Source of the DNA: Lysobacterales bacterium
GTDB taxonomy: Bacteria; Pseudomonadota; Gammaproteobacteria; Xanthomonadales; SZUA-36
Assembly (NCBI GenBank): GCA_013001885.1
Contig: JABDLD010000033.1
Location: forward strand, 97,565 to 161,564
Length of the DNA: 64,000 nucleotides
Direction: 5' to 3'
Shown one piece after another: positions 1 to 9,411 of the stretch. The first letter of the stretch is position 1. Each line of letters opens with the position of its first letter. The translations under genes and the position numbers were made by a program. A model generated the notes under the pieces. The model did no database searches and was not told the origin of the DNA. It was given only the letters and a program-made list of their open reading frames with translations.

Positions 1-65
1 TTACGCGTAAATGCATTTGGATGGTTTTTCGCTGTCATTGGACTCAACTGCCCCATTTGATCATA

Positions 66-84
66 TTGGAACCCCATGTTCCAA
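66..84. other. Short perfect hairpin near left edge
   Basis: A 7-base inverted repeat, TTGGAAC and GTTCCAA, encloses a 5-base loop (CCCAT) and is followed on the + strand by ATTTTT. It could be a weak terminator for a + strand gene ending beyond the left edge. Bases 1-165 otherwise hold no convincing gene; the one + strand reading frame there runs through the pilin terminator and resembles no known protein. Confidence 0.35.
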
Positions 85-167
85 ATTTTTAGAAAAAGGT
101 TGTCTTTTTTTAGTCTTGAATTTTCTTGTGAGTAAGACAACTACGAAACTGCTGGATCTTCAGGCAA

Positions 168-199
168 AAAAAACCCCCGAGTTGGGTCGGGGGTTTTTT
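168..199 (-). terminator. Strong intrinsic terminator after the pilin gene
   Basis: A perfect 13-bp stem with a 6-base loop (GTTGGG, 181-186 on the + strand) pairs 168-180 with 187-199. The core is CCCCCGA/TCGGGGG and both arms end in runs of six A/T pairs, so it could work in either direction. It lies about 15 bases beyond the pilin stop codon, as expected for a highly expressed monocistronic pilin transcript. Confidence 0.9.
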
Positions 200-213
200 C
201 CATGCTTTTAAAA

Positions 214-663
214 TTATGAACGGCATGAAGTTGGTACGTGCTGCGGAAGTCCTGCCGTGGTCGTGCAGTCCCATTCGATCTGTCCGGAACCGACTTGAAC
301 ATCGCCAGTCAGCAACAGGGTAGGATTGGTCGCGGCGCCCGTATTCTGGGTTACGACTGTTACGGTAGGTGCAGCGCAAGTTCCACCGACCGTGACGCTG
401 GCAACGTAATCATCATCATCGGCTCCAGCGACGAAGACGTAGCCTGAGTCGTCAGCAGGAGTGGCCAGCGGGTCTGACTGGCAGGTTTCGGACACCGCAA
501 GTTTCGGTGAAGCCGCCACTGACAAACCTTCAGTCACTTTGGCACGAATGGTGTAGTCCTGGTACGCGGGCAGAGCCAGCGCCAGCAGAATGGCGACGAT
601 CGCGATAACGATCATCAGTTCGATCAAGGTAAAACCTTTTGAAACGCGTTTCATGTTTTTCAC
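214..663 (-). CDS. pilA: Type IV major pilin (PilA-like)
   Basis: Structural subunit of type IV pili, made as a prepilin in the inner membrane, cleaved by the prepilin peptidase and polymerised into the pilus. The class III leader ends in ...VSKG, cut before [20 protein letters not shown], with the conserved Glu at mature position 5. The C-terminal half carries four Cys; the last two (WDC...TSC) form the typical D-region loop and the protein ends in Ser. I chose the GTG at 661-663 because a strong AGGAGGG (671-677) lies 7 bases upstream; the ATG at 652-654 would leave 16. Length about 149 aa, normal for the family. It is the last gene of the pilS-pilR-ligase-pilin series and has its own sigma-54 promoter. 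Confidence 0.93.
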   Translation of the reverse strand: MKNMKRVSKGFTLIELMIVIAIVAILLALALPAYQDYTIRAKVTEGLSVAASPKLAVSETCQSDPLATPADDSGYVFVAGADDDDYVASVTVGGTCAAPTVTVVTQNTGAATNPTLLLTGDVQVGSGQIEWDCTTTAGLPQHVPTSCRS

Positions 664-670
664 AAAATTA

Positions 671-677
671 CCCTCCT
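671..677 (-). promoter_or_regulatory. Ribosome binding site deciding a GTG start for the pilin
   Basis: AGGAGGG on the minus strand, 7 bases before GTG (661-663) and 16 before the in-frame ATG (652-654). The spacing favours GTG, which adds three residues to the prepilin leader. Confidence 0.7.
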
Positions 678-751
678 GGTAAATAATAAAGTGGACGTTG
701 ACGACCACTTCTCAAATATCCCTTTTAAATCGGGATCGCGGGAAATAAGAA

Positions 752-766
752 GCAAATTATGTGCCA
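752..766 (-). promoter_or_regulatory. Sigma-54 (-24/-12) promoter of the pilin gene
   Basis: Read on the minus strand the sequence is TGGCAC-N5-TTGC, an exact match to the core sigma-54 consensus: TGGCAC at 766-761, spacer ATAAT, TTGC at 755-752. Transcription should start near 741, giving a leader of roughly 80 bases before the GTG start. Upstream, between 767 and 862, the minus strand has TGTC motifs (complements at 827-830 and 852-855) that could be PilR sites. Both PilR and RpoN are encoded in this window. Confidence 0.88.
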
Positions 767-862
767 GATAATCGGTTTCAATAAAATCAATAAGATAGAG
801 AAATTATTATGAGTTGTTTCAAAATCGACATTATTATTTTTGGCACATTGTGACAAAAAACG

Positions 863-2482
863 TCAGTTGTTGACCCCGTTGTGCACGTTGTAGAGCCGGC
901 AAACCTTGGAGTCCTGCCAAATTCTCGGCCACATGGACGCTCCCGGCTCGAGTAATTCTGACCGGCTCTTCATGGTTTGCAATTCATGAGTGCCAAGAGC
1001 GACTAGGAATGAAGCGAGCAGCAGTCCGGGCAGCAGGCGCCACCTGGCCACCGGCCGATGTTTTTTCGCTCTGGTCGGAAACAGGCCGACCAGCATTCCG
1101 CAGGTCAGAAGCCCCGTTACCTGGCTGGCCGGCATCACCAGGACACCGCTGAGGCAGGCATGCAGCGCAGCAGCCAGGATTCCAGTGAGCAACAGCCCGG
1201 CCAGGAGGGCATCATCCGGATGATCGAATCGTTTGTTTCTGATTCCGGCAACGGCGTACCCGCAGAAAAAGACGAACAGGCCGGCAATCGCCAGTGCAAC
1301 CGGGACGCCCCATTCGGCGGCCAGTTGCAGCGGAAAATTGTGCGGGTGTCCGATTCTCTTGTTGCTGGTGCACGCATAATTCATCGGTCCAATGCCGGCC
1401 AGCGGATAATCACGAACGTCCTCCAGCGCCGACCGCCACATCCAGGTTCTGCCTGAAGTGTGCGTCATGGGACGTCCAACCGATTGCTTGAAGAAACTGC
1501 TTTCTCCACCTGAAATCTGACCTTGCCCGGCACCTCTGTCTGCTTCGCGAATAACCGAGGGTTTCGCCGTCTGCGCCGTTCCTTCTGGCTTTTCGGCGTT
1601 TTTGCCCGCCTCGAAACTGAGCAGGACCAGGCTAAAAACCAGCGCACCAATCACGAAACCCGTGGCTTGCCAGGCGGCGAGACGCACACGTATTCGAGGA
1701 ACGAGAACGAGGGCCAGAATGATCGCTGCGCCCACACTGACGAACGTTCCCCGGGCGCCGGTCATCAGGATGATGTACCACTGAAGCCCCAGCACCAGCC
1801 CACACAGAATGAAACTCATGAGGTAACGCGAAAAAAGCAGGGGCAGGGCCACCAGAACGGGAACCACCCAGCTCTGTACCTGGTTGTAGAACCGGGGCCA
1901 CGAAAAATGCAGCAGCGAAACGCGAAAATTGAAATCAACGCCGGCGTTGTGTGCGGCGAACACGCCGATCAGCTCCTGTAAGCCCACGGCCAGCCCGGTC
2001 ATCGCCAGCAATCCAACAGCCAGCCGATCGAATGACCTTCCGCCAATCCGCCTGCAGGCTCCGACCACAAGGGTTCCAATGGCCAGGGCAGTCAACAAAG
2101 CAACCTCGGAAAACGAATTCAGGGCATGCATCAGGCTTTGCGCATTTATGGCCACGGACAGCAGGCCCCAGGCAAAAACCGCCAGCAGCGTGGCCTTGGT
2201 CCAGGCTGGAATCATGTCCAGCAGGTCTGCGAATTCCGCGCGGATTTTCCGATTGATCATCGGCACCAAAAACAGGACAAGCAGCAGCAGGAATTGCAGC
2301 ATGCGTTTACCATCGTACGGCCAGATTCCGGGGATCAGGTTGGTCGTGGAGGTCAACAGAAGGTATGCGCCGGCCAGCCCTGCTATCAGCAGGCTGAGCA
2401 GAACCGCCGGATCGCGCAGGTCTGCAATGGGATCAGCGGTGTTCCTGGTGGAATTTTTCGGGTTCGCCAAAGGCCCGGTCAC
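863..2482 (-). CDS. O-antigen ligase-like membrane glycosyltransferase, probable pilin glycosylase
   Basis: Polytopic inner-membrane protein of the Wzy/WaaL/PglL superfamily, which moves lipid-linked glycans onto lipid A or onto pilins in the periplasm. About ten hydrophobic segments are visible. Family landmarks are TGARGTF (241-247), SGRTWMWR (343-350), GIGPMNYA (363-370) and GHPHN (378-382), the conserved periplasmic-loop histidines of the Wzy_C region. At 539 aa it is longer than WaaL and nearer to the pilin oligosaccharyltransferases. It starts with GTG in a 4-base overlap with the pilR stop and sits directly upstream of the pilin. The adjacent pilin, ending in Ser, is the likely acceptor (inference); an ordinary O-antigen ligase is the alternative. 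Confidence 0.75.
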   Translation of the reverse strand: MTGPLANPKNSTRNTADPIADLRDPAVLLSLLIAGLAGAYLLLTSTTNLIPGIWPYDGKRMLQFLLLLVLFLVPMINRKIRAEFADLLDMIPAWTKATLLAVFAWGLLSVAINAQSLMHALNSFSEVALLTALAIGTLVVGACRRIGGRSFDRLAVGLLAMTGLAVGLQELIGVFAAHNAGVDFNFRVSLLHFSWPRFYNQVQSWVVPVLVALPLLFSRYLMSFILCGLVLGLQWYIILMTGARGTFVSVGAAIILALVLVPRIRVRLAAWQATGFVIGALVFSLVLLSFEAGKNAEKPEGTAQTAKPSVIREADRGAGQGQISGGESSFFKQSVGRPMTHTSGRTWMWRSALEDVRDYPLAGIGPMNYACTSNKRIGHPHNFPLQLAAEWGVPVALAIAGLFVFFCGYAVAGIRNKRFDHPDDALLAGLLLTGILAAALHACLSGVLVMPASQVTGLLTCGMLVGLFPTRAKKHRPVARWRLLPGLLLASFLVALGTHELQTMKSRSELLEPGASMWPRIWQDSKVCRLYNVHNGVNN

Positions 2483-3864
2483 TCGATCCCGTATTTTTTC
2501 AGCTTGTAGCGAAAGGACCGGAAACTGATGCCCAGCAGTTCGGCCGCGCGCGTCTTGTTATACCGTGCGTTGCGCAGCGCATCCTCGAGCATTTTCCTCT
2601 CGATCTCCTCCATATAGGTGTCAAGCGACTGATCGTCCTGCTTTTCGGTTTCCGTCGGGGCCGAGTCGTGGACCTCGACGTGCTCCAACAAGAGATCGGC
2701 CGGCTGGATCACGTTGCCCTCACACATCGTGACGGCACGTTGCAATATGTTGATGAGTTCGCGGACGTTGCCCGTATAGTTATGGTGCTTCAATGTTTCC
2801 ATCGCAGCGTCCGAGATTTCTGGCGCCCGGTCGCCTTCCCACTGCTCCGTGATCTCCGCCAGGAAGCGGTTGGCCAATTCGGGGATGTCTTCCACGCGAT
2901 CCTGCAGCCCGGGCATTGGGAGTTCAATGACGTTGAGGCGGAAATAAAGGTCACTCCGGAACTTGCCGCTTTCCACCAGCGGCTTGAGCGGTTTGTGCGT
3001 GGCGCTGAGAATGCGCACATCCACCGGCACTTCCGCCCGTGCCCCGATGGGCATCACGGCTTTTTCCTGAATCACCCGCAGCAGCTTGACCTGCATGTGC
3101 AGCGGCAGGTCAGCCACCTCGTCGAGCATCAGAGTGCCGCCGTCAGCAGCCTGGAACAGGCCGTCCTTGTCGCCGGCCGCACCGGTGAAACTGCCTTTGC
3201 GGTGTCCAAAAAACTCGCTCTCCATCAATTCGGTCGGAATGGCGCCGCAGTTGACCGGAATGAAAGGGCCGTCAGCCCGCGGGCCCAGGTCATGAATCAG
3301 GCGCGCGGCGAGTTCTTTGCCTGAACCTGAGTCACCGCTGACCAGGACCGGCGCCTGGCTGCGGGCCAGTTTGGCGATCATTGCCTTGCATTGTTTGATC
3401 GCCGGAGATGAGCCCGTGAGTTTGTCCAGCGCGGAATCAGGTTTGCCGGCGGCCTTGTCCTCGCCACGGTCAGCTTCTCCAGAATCACTCTTGCGAATTT
3501 TCAGTGCGGTGTTTACGAGTTTGCGAAGTACCGCCAGGTCGACCGGCTTGGAGACAAAATCAAAGGCGCCAATTTTCAGGGCATAAACGGCGTCCTCGAT
3601 TTTTCCGTGAGCTGTAATCACGGCGATGGGCAGGTTGGGATATCGCTCGGAAACCTCTTCAACCAAATCCAGGCCATTACCGTCGGGCAGGCGCATGTCC
3701 GTCAGGCAAAAGCTGAACGCCTGCGATTGCATCGCCCGGCGTGCCTCCCCGAGATCCTCAGCCGTGGTTACATCCAGGCCCATGCGGGATAAGGTCAGGT
3801 GCAGTAGCTCCCTGATATCCGGTTCGTCGTCAACTACAAGAACATGCTGCGAGATATCGTTCAT
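2479..3864 (-). CDS. pilR: Sigma-54 response regulator PilR
   Basis: NtrC-type activator of pilin transcription, 461 aa. The receiver domain (about 8-120) has phosphoacceptor D56 in SFCLTD and a Lys at 106. The AAA+ domain has Walker A GDSGSGK (177-183), the sigma-54 contact loop GSFTGA (224-229) and Walker B LMLDEV (245-250). A Fis-type helix-turn-helix closes the protein (KTRAAELLGISFRSFRYK). The start has GAGGAA a few bases upstream. It lies between pilS and the ligase-like gene and is partnered by PilS. Its target is most likely the sigma-54 promoter at 752-766. Confidence 0.93.
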   Translation of the reverse strand: MNDISQHVLVVDDEPDIRELLHLTLSRMGLDVTTAEDLGEARRAMQSQAFSFCLTDMRLPDGNGLDLVEEVSERYPNLPIAVITAHGKIEDAVYALKIGAFDFVSKPVDLAVLRKLVNTALKIRKSDSGEADRGEDKAAGKPDSALDKLTGSSPAIKQCKAMIAKLARSQAPVLVSGDSGSGKELAARLIHDLGPRADGPFIPVNCGAIPTELMESEFFGHRKGSFTGAAGDKDGLFQAADGGTLMLDEVADLPLHMQVKLLRVIQEKAVMPIGARAEVPVDVRILSATHKPLKPLVESGKFRSDLYFRLNVIELPMPGLQDRVEDIPELANRFLAEITEQWEGDRAPEISDAAMETLKHHNYTGNVRELINILQRAVTMCEGNVIQPADLLLEHVEVHDSAPTETEKQDDQSLDTYMEEIERKMLEDALRNARYNKTRAAELLGISFRSFRYKLKKYGIE

Positions 3865-3908
3865 GTATTCCTCATAACATCAGCTATCTTTTCGGTCGCT
3901 GGATTCCA

Positions 3909-5531
3909 TTACTGTTTTGCCGAAGCGTGCGCCAGGGCGAGGCGAATGTGGAAAAACGCCCCGCTGCCGGGTTCGGAGTCTACCGTAAGTTCGGCCTGGT
4001 TTGCTTCACAAAGTTGCTTTGCGATGTAAAGGCCCAGCCCGGAGCCTTCTTTTCGCGTGGTGTAAAATGGTTCAAAAATCTTGCTTAACTGCTCTTTGTT
4101 GATGCCGGGCCCGTTATCGGCAACGGTAATGATACAAAAACCGGACTCCTCGTGCCGAGCCAAAGCGAGCCTGACGCTGGGCTTTGAACGATCCCGGCTG
4201 GCATGGTCCACCGCATTGTCCAGCAGTTTCCAGAGGCATTGGCTCAACTGGCTCTTGTCGTAAAGCACATAGGTTTCTTCTTCCAACTGGACGGCCGCCT
4301 TGAAATCCAGTTGGCGATTGACCTGCGAAGATTGGAATTCGCTGGCGAACTCCGGAAGGAAGAGGTGCAGCGGCACCAGTTCGGGCTGGGATTGCTCCCG
4401 TCGCGACAACTGCAGAATATTTTCGATGATCCCATTCATCCGCTTAGCGTGGTTCTGGATGATATTGATCAGGCGCATTTCCGGCAGGCGTATTTGCGGT
4501 GACTCCTCGAGCAATTGCGATGCATGGTTCAACGCGGCCAGCGGGTTGCGGATTTCGTGCGCGATACTGCCGGATAATTTGGCCAGCGAATTCACCGAGA
4601 GTTCAACAGCGCGGCGCGCAACGACATTGTTGTCGGTCAGAAAAATCATTGCGCCGATGCCATCGTTGCCCGGCAGTGCGACGAAACCCGGCAGCACCTG
4701 CGCCTGGCTCGGTTCCAAGACAACCGGACGTGGGTCCGACGTCGTGTCGTTTTTCCATTCATCGAGCGCCTTGGCCAGTCGCGGCGTGATTGACTTGAGT
4801 GATCGCTCGCGCACGGACGGGCTGCCCAGCGCGAACCAGGCGGACTCGTTCATGACCCGGATCAGCCCCGTTTCGTCAACCGCGATCACACCGGTTCTCA
4901 TCCTGCGAATGATCAGCTCATTCACCTGTTCCAGTTCAGTTAAAGTTTCCTTCTGCTTTTCCGCGATCAGCCGGTAATCCCGCGCCCAGTAGGCGAGCTG
5001 ATTGGCCATGATGGTCGAGACCATCGCGGTCACGCTGAAAAAAGCGGCCTGCAGCATCGCTTCCGCCGTACCGTTTCCAAAATAGAAACTCCACAAACCG
5101 GTGCCCACCATAGCCAGGCTTGCGAACGATGCCAGAAGAAGGGCAAGGCGCAACGGCAGCAGAACTGCGGCTACGGCACTGGCGAATACCAGCAGGATTC
5201 CGAGCCCGCCCCCGATCCCGGCGAATACCACGACCAGCAGGGAAAGAGAGAAGATATCGCTGAACAGTGACCAGACGGCCACACGGAAAAAGTTTGCGTC
5301 CTCGCGCCGGGCGCTGATCAGGTGAAAGGCGGCGAACAGGAAATAAAAGACCAGTACAAGAGTGGCCGCGATGGAGGATTGCGGCGCCATGCTCGCGCTG
5401 AGGAGACCGCTGAAATAGGCGATTGCCAGGACGGCAGCAATGATCAGGCGATAAATGTTCAAGTAATTGACCACCCTTCGGGTCAGCGTGGCTGACAATG
5501 GATAGGCGGTGTACTTGATTGCTTTGCTCAT
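3909..5531 (-). CDS. pilS: Sensor histidine kinase PilS
   Basis: Membrane kinase that phosphorylates PilR. The first 180 residues contain about six hydrophobic segments, as in Pseudomonas PilS, followed by a PAS-like region (about 205-300). The HisKA motif GSIAHEIRNPLAAL places the phosphorylated His at 325. The ATPase domain has the N box (LLDNAVDHA) and G boxes (DNGPGI, GSGLGLYIAKQL). Length 540 aa matches the family. It is the first gene of the module and is divergent from sucC. The 44-base gap to pilR suggests cotranscription. Confidence 0.92.
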   Translation of the reverse strand: MSKAIKYTAYPLSATLTRRVVNYLNIYRLIIAAVLAIAYFSGLLSASMAPQSSIAATLVLVFYFLFAAFHLISARREDANFFRVAVWSLFSDIFSLSLLVVVFAGIGGGLGILLVFASAVAAVLLPLRLALLLASFASLAMVGTGLWSFYFGNGTAEAMLQAAFFSVTAMVSTIMANQLAYWARDYRLIAEKQKETLTELEQVNELIIRRMRTGVIAVDETGLIRVMNESAWFALGSPSVRERSLKSITPRLAKALDEWKNDTTSDPRPVVLEPSQAQVLPGFVALPGNDGIGAMIFLTDNNVVARRAVELSVNSLAKLSGSIAHEIRNPLAALNHASQLLEESPQIRLPEMRLINIIQNHAKRMNGIIENILQLSRREQSQPELVPLHLFLPEFASEFQSSQVNRQLDFKAAVQLEEETYVLYDKSQLSQCLWKLLDNAVDHASRDRSKPSVRLALARHEESGFCIITVADNGPGINKEQLSKIFEPFYTTRKEGSGLGLYIAKQLCEANQAELTVDSEPGSGAFFHIRLALAHASAKQ

Positions 5532-5724
5532 ATTTTCACGGTTCGGGGCTATTCCGTGTTCCCGGATGTGTTTTGCTGATTATCGCATGCCGGAGCAGTA
5601 TATCACTCACATAATTGACTTTGATTTAACAACGCAATCAAGGGAAAATGATAAACTTCAAAGCGTCCCGAAACCGGGTGAGAACCCCCTGAACACGAGC
5701 AGCATCCATCCTTGAGGAGAAAGC

Positions 5725-6885
5725 ATGAATTTTCATGAATACCAGGCGAAAAAATTATTCGCCCAATACGGAATTCCTGTGCCGGCCGGCACGGTTGCAG
5801 CGACACCGCTGGCTGCCGTTGAAGCCGCCCGTGAACTGGGCGGAAACATGTGGGTGGTCAAAGCCCAGGTCCATGCAGGCGGACGAGGCAAGGCAGGTGG
5901 CGTCAAGCTGGCCAAAAGTCTGGAAGAGGTCAGGGTCGAATCCGAGCGCATGCTCAGCATGAAAATCAGCACCTACCAGACCGGCGGCCTCGAGTTGCCT
6001 GTAGAAAGCGTGTTGATCGCAGAAGCGGTCGACATCGAGAGCGAGCTTTATCTCTCCGCGCTGGTGGATCGTGCACACCGCTGTGTAACGTTCATGGGCT
6101 CTGCGGCTGGCGGGGTGGACATCGAGCAGGTCGCTCAAACTGAGCCGGAGAAAATCTTTACGGTCAATATCAACAACACCGCAGGCCTGCAACCTTACCA
6201 GTCCCGCAAAATGGGGTTCGGCATGGGACTGAACGGCACCCAGGTCCGCCAGTTGGGCAAAATCATGTCCGGACTCTACCGTCTGTTCCGGGACAAGGAT
6301 CTGAGCCTGATCGAAGTGAACCCCCTGATTATCGACAAGGCCGGAAACCTGCTGGCGCTGGATGCCAAAATCAACGCTGATGACAATGCGCTGTTCCGTC
6401 ACCCGGAACTGGCCTCGATGCGTGATGAAGCCCAGGAAGACCCGACCGAGGTGGCCGCCAGCAAGCACGATCTCAATTACGTCACGCTGGATGGAAATAT
6501 CGGCTGCATGGTAAATGGCGCCGGCCTGGCCATGGCCACGATGGATGTCATCAAGTTGAACGGCGGCGAGCCGGCCAATTTCCTCGACGTGGGTGGTGGT
6601 TCGAATGCCAGCCGCGTAAAAGAGGCTTTCAAGCTGATTCTGTCTAGTACTAACCTGGAGTCCATCCTGGTCAATATTTTTGGCGGCATTGTCCGCTGTG
6701 ACGAGATCGCCGAGGGTATCATCGCCGCGATTCGTGAGGTCGGGGTGACTGTGCCGGTGGTGGTCAGGCTGGAAGGGACCAATGTCGAGAAAGGAAAGAC
6801 GTTGCTGAATGAGAGCGGTCTGGCGATTATCGCGGCCAATGATCTGAATGACGCGGCGCAAAAAGCCGTCGCTGCAGCAGCCTGA
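5725..6885 (+). CDS. sucC: Succinyl-CoA synthetase, beta subunit (ADP-forming)
   Basis: Beta subunit of the TCA-cycle enzyme that converts succinyl-CoA, phosphate and ADP to succinate, CoA and ATP. It carries the N-terminal ATP-grasp domain ([12 protein letters not shown] start, [16 protein letters not shown]) and the CoA-ligase domain with [24 protein letters not shown] and [10 protein letters not shown]. Length 386 aa is the standard size. A good ribosome site GAGGAG (5714-5719) precedes the ATG by five bases. It is followed 19 bases later by sucD. sucAB is not alongside, so expression is probably separate from the oxoglutarate dehydrogenase genes. Confidence 0.97.
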   Translation: MNFHEYQAKKLFAQYGIPVPAGTVAATPLAAVEAARELGGNMWVVKAQVHAGGRGKAGGVKLAKSLEEVRVESERMLSMKISTYQTGGLELPVESVLIAEAVDIESELYLSALVDRAHRCVTFMGSAAGGVDIEQVAQTEPEKIFTVNINNTAGLQPYQSRKMGFGMGLNGTQVRQLGKIMSGLYRLFRDKDLSLIEVNPLIIDKAGNLLALDAKINADDNALFRHPELASMRDEAQEDPTEVAASKHDLNYVTLDGNIGCMVNGAGLAMATMDVIKLNGGEPANFLDVGGGSNASRVKEAFKLILSSTNLESILVNIFGGIVRCDEIAEGIIAAIREVGVTVPVVVRLEGTNVEKGKTLLNESGLAIIAANDLNDAAQKAVAAAA

Positions 6886-6904
6886 GGGAACGGAGCACAG
6901 TAAA

Positions 6905-7780
6905 ATGAGCGTATTGATCGACAGCACGACCAAAGTGATTTGCCAGGGCTTCACCGGAAACCAGGGCACTTTTCATTCCCAGCAGGCACTCGATTACGGC
7001 ACCAACATCGTCGGCGGCGTGACACCCGGCAAAGGCGGGCAGAAACATCTCGATTTGCCGGTTTTCGATACGGTGGCCGACGCCGTTGCCGAAACGGGCG
7101 CTGATGCGAGCGTCATTTACGTGCCGCCGCCGTTTGCTGCTGATGCCATACTCGAGGCCGCTGACGCAGGAGTCCGGGTCATCGTGGCCATCACCGAAGG
7201 CATTCCGGTGCAGGATATGATGACGGTTAAGGCGGTTATCAGCGAAATGCAGGATACCTGGCTCATCGGCCCGAATTGCCCCGGAATCATCACTCCTGGT
7301 GAGTGCAAGATTGGCATTATGCCGGGCCAGATTCACAGCAAGGGGCGCGTCGGGGTCGTTTCACGTTCCGGTACGCTGACCTACGAGGCGGTCTACCAGA
7401 CGACTCTGGCAGGCCTCGGCCAGTCGACCTGTATCGGGATCGGCGGGGATCCGATCCAGGGCATGAATTTCGTCGATGTAATGCGTCTGTTCCAGGACGA
7501 TGAAGAGACGGAGGGCATCATCATGGTAGGGGAAATCGGCGGATCCGCCGAAGAGGATGCCGCGCAGTTCATATCCGAATACGTGACCAAACCGGTCGCT
7601 GCCTACATTGCCGGCGTTACGGCGCCCGCAGGCAAACGAATGGGGCATGCCGGCGCCATTATCGCCGGCGGTAAGGGAACTGCTGAAGCGAAGTTCGAAG
7701 CTCTCGAAGCGGCCGGTGTGACCACAGTTCGTTCGCCGGCAGACCTGGGCAAGGCTATCCTGGAGAAGCTCTGCGATTGA
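6905..7780 (+). CDS. sucD: Succinyl-CoA synthetase, alpha subunit
   Basis: Partner of SucC; binds CoA and carries the phosphohistidine. The CoA-binding Rossmann domain begins [21 protein letters not shown]. The ligase domain has [35 protein letters not shown] and the active-site His in [18 protein letters not shown]. The start was set at the ATG at 6905; upstream in-frame codons lie inside sucC and do not match the family. At 291 aa it is typical. Its stop overlaps the nadE start by four bases, indicating translational coupling. Confidence 0.97.
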   Translation: MSVLIDSTTKVICQGFTGNQGTFHSQQALDYGTNIVGGVTPGKGGQKHLDLPVFDTVADAVAETGADASVIYVPPPFAADAILEAADAGVRVIVAITEGIPVQDMMTVKAVISEMQDTWLIGPNCPGIITPGECKIGIMPGQIHSKGRVGVVSRSGTLTYEAVYQTTLAGLGQSTCIGIGGDPIQGMNFVDVMRLFQDDEETEGIIMVGEIGGSAEEDAAQFISEYVTKPVAAYIAGVTAPAGKRMGHAGAIIAGGKGTAEAKFEALEAAGVTTVRSPADLGKAILEKLCD

Positions 7781-9393
7781 TTACCCTGGCGCTGGCACAA
7801 CACGATTTCCTTGTTGGTGACATCAAGGGTAATCTGCGCAAGGCGATCGCTGTTCTGAATGACGCCCGTGATGCGGGCGCCGACCTCCTGCTTTTTCCTG
7901 AACTGGCGCTGACCGGCTATCCGCCTGAGGACCTGCTGCTTCGGCCGGGCTTCCTCGAGGCATGCGACGACGCGGTCGAGGCCCTGGCCAGCCAGGTGCG
8001 GGGAATCGATGTCGTGTTTGGGCATCCTCGTGTCGAGGACGGCAAAAGGTTCAATGCCGTCAGCTGGATGCGCGATGGCCGGATCATCGGCCGGTATGCA
8101 AAGCAACTGCTGCCGAACTATGCCGTGTTTGACGAACAGCGTTATTTCAGCCCGGGTTCGGAGTCGCTGGTGGTCGAATTGGCGGGGGTCCGCATCGGTG
8201 TCATCATCTGCGAGGACGCATGGGAAGCTGCGCCTGCCCTGCAAGCCAAACGCGATGGCGCCCAGTTGTTGCTGGTGCCAAACGCCTCCCCCTACCGGGA
8301 TGACAAGCTCGAGGCGCGGGGGCGAATGTTCGAACAGCGTTTCCGGGAAACCGGTTTGCCTGTGGCTTACTGCAACCTGGTCGGGGGGCAGGACGAACTC
8401 GTTTTTGACGGGCGCAGCATGCTGATGGATGCGCAAGGCAGGCTGTCCGCACCCGGCCCCTTGTGCGAGGAAACGCTGTTGCTGGCCGAGTTCAGTCCCA
8501 AAAGCGGCGCGCTCGAGGGATGCGGCTGGAAGCCGGCACCGGCAGATCAGCTCGAAGAAATTTACGCGGTCATTACCCGGGGGCTGCGCGATTACGTTCG
8601 CAAAAACGGTTTCAGCGACGTTGTTTTCGGCCTGTCCGGCGGGATTGATTCGGGTCTGATGCTGGCGCTTGCCGTCGACGCTCTCGGTCCCGAACGCGTG
8701 CACACGGTCATGATGCCGTCACGGCACACGTCCGGATTGAGCATCGAACTTGCCCAGGAACAGGCCGTGCAACTTGGCGTGGACCACCGCTGCATTTCGA
8801 TCGAGCCCGCCTACGAAATGATGATGAACCTGTTGACCCCGTCATTCGGAGACCGGGAGCCTGACATCACCGAAGAAAATTTGCAGGCGCGGATCCGCGG
8901 CGACATCGTGATGGCCCTGTCGAACAAATTTGGCTGGCTGCCCCTGGCGACCAGCAACAAGAGCGAACTGGCTGTTGGGTACTGCACCATATACGGCGAC
9001 ATGTGCGGCGGCTTCGGTCCGTTGCTCGATTGTTTCAAGATGCGGGTTTATGCCCTGGCCCGTTACCGCAACAGCCTGTCGCCCGCCATTCCGGAAAACG
9101 TCATCACGCGGCCGCCATCCGCCGAGTTGCGGCCGGATCAATCCGATCAGGATTCTCTGCCGCCTTATGAACAGCTCGACGCTATCCTGAGCCGCTACGT
9201 CGAGCGGGATTGGTCCATCGCTCAAATTGTGGAGGAGGGTTTCGACGAACCCACGGTCAGGCGCGTGGCCGGCCTGGTGCTGTTGAACGAGTATAAAAGG
9301 CGCCAGGCTCCGCCCGGAGTCCGGGTCACACACCGCGCGTTCGGACGTGATCGCCGTTACCCGATCACCTCGGGCTGGAAAGACAGTCAGTAG
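7777..9393 (+). CDS. nadE: Glutamine-dependent NAD+ synthetase
   Basis: Last step of NAD synthesis: amidates deamido-NAD using glutamine. The N-terminal nitrilase-type glutaminase domain (1 to about 260) shows the catalytic triad E42 ([15 protein letters not shown]), K109 ([14 protein letters not shown]) and C145 (VIICEDAWE). The C-terminal ATP-pyrophosphatase domain has the P-loop [10 protein letters not shown] near residue 285 and [15 protein letters not shown]. Length 538 aa fits the two-domain type. It starts with TTG inside the TTGA overlap with the sucD stop; GGAG lies 11 bases upstream. The sucCD-nadE linkage suggests cotranscription. Confidence 0.95.
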   Translation: MITLALAQHDFLVGDIKGNLRKAIAVLNDARDAGADLLLFPELALTGYPPEDLLLRPGFLEACDDAVEALASQVRGIDVVFGHPRVEDGKRFNAVSWMRDGRIIGRYAKQLLPNYAVFDEQRYFSPGSESLVVELAGVRIGVIICEDAWEAAPALQAKRDGAQLLLVPNASPYRDDKLEARGRMFEQRFRETGLPVAYCNLVGGQDELVFDGRSMLMDAQGRLSAPGPLCEETLLLAEFSPKSGALEGCGWKPAPADQLEEIYAVITRGLRDYVRKNGFSDVVFGLSGGIDSGLMLALAVDALGPERVHTVMMPSRHTSGLSIELAQEQAVQLGVDHRCISIEPAYEMMMNLLTPSFGDREPDITEENLQARIRGDIVMALSNKFGWLPLATSNKSELAVGYCTIYGDMCGGFGPLLDCFKMRVYALARYRNSLSPAIPENVITRPPSAELRPDQSDQDSLPPYEQLDAILSRYVERDWSIAQIVEEGFDEPTVRRVAGLVLLNEYKRRQAPPGVRVTHRAFGRDRRYPITSGWKDSQ

Positions 9394-9411
9394 GTCAGAG
9401 TTTCGGGGTCT

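Noticed and set aside
11..211. 66-codon frame at the left edge
   Set aside because: It crosses the pilin terminator and has no ribosome site or homology.
841..855. TGGCAC on the + strand near 841 as a second sigma-54 site
   Set aside because: The required GC is not found at the right distance (TGGCACATTGTGACA) and no + strand gene follows.
5615..5655. TTGACT at 5615-5620 as the sucC -35 box
   Set aside because: No acceptable -10 box at 16-18 bases; the TGATAA downstream is too far away. The sucC promoter is probably in this gap but cannot be fixed by eye.
5755..6969. 404-codon open frame antisense to sucC
   Set aside because: It mirrors sucC in the opposite strand; composition is typical of GC-rich shadow frames and no family motif is present.
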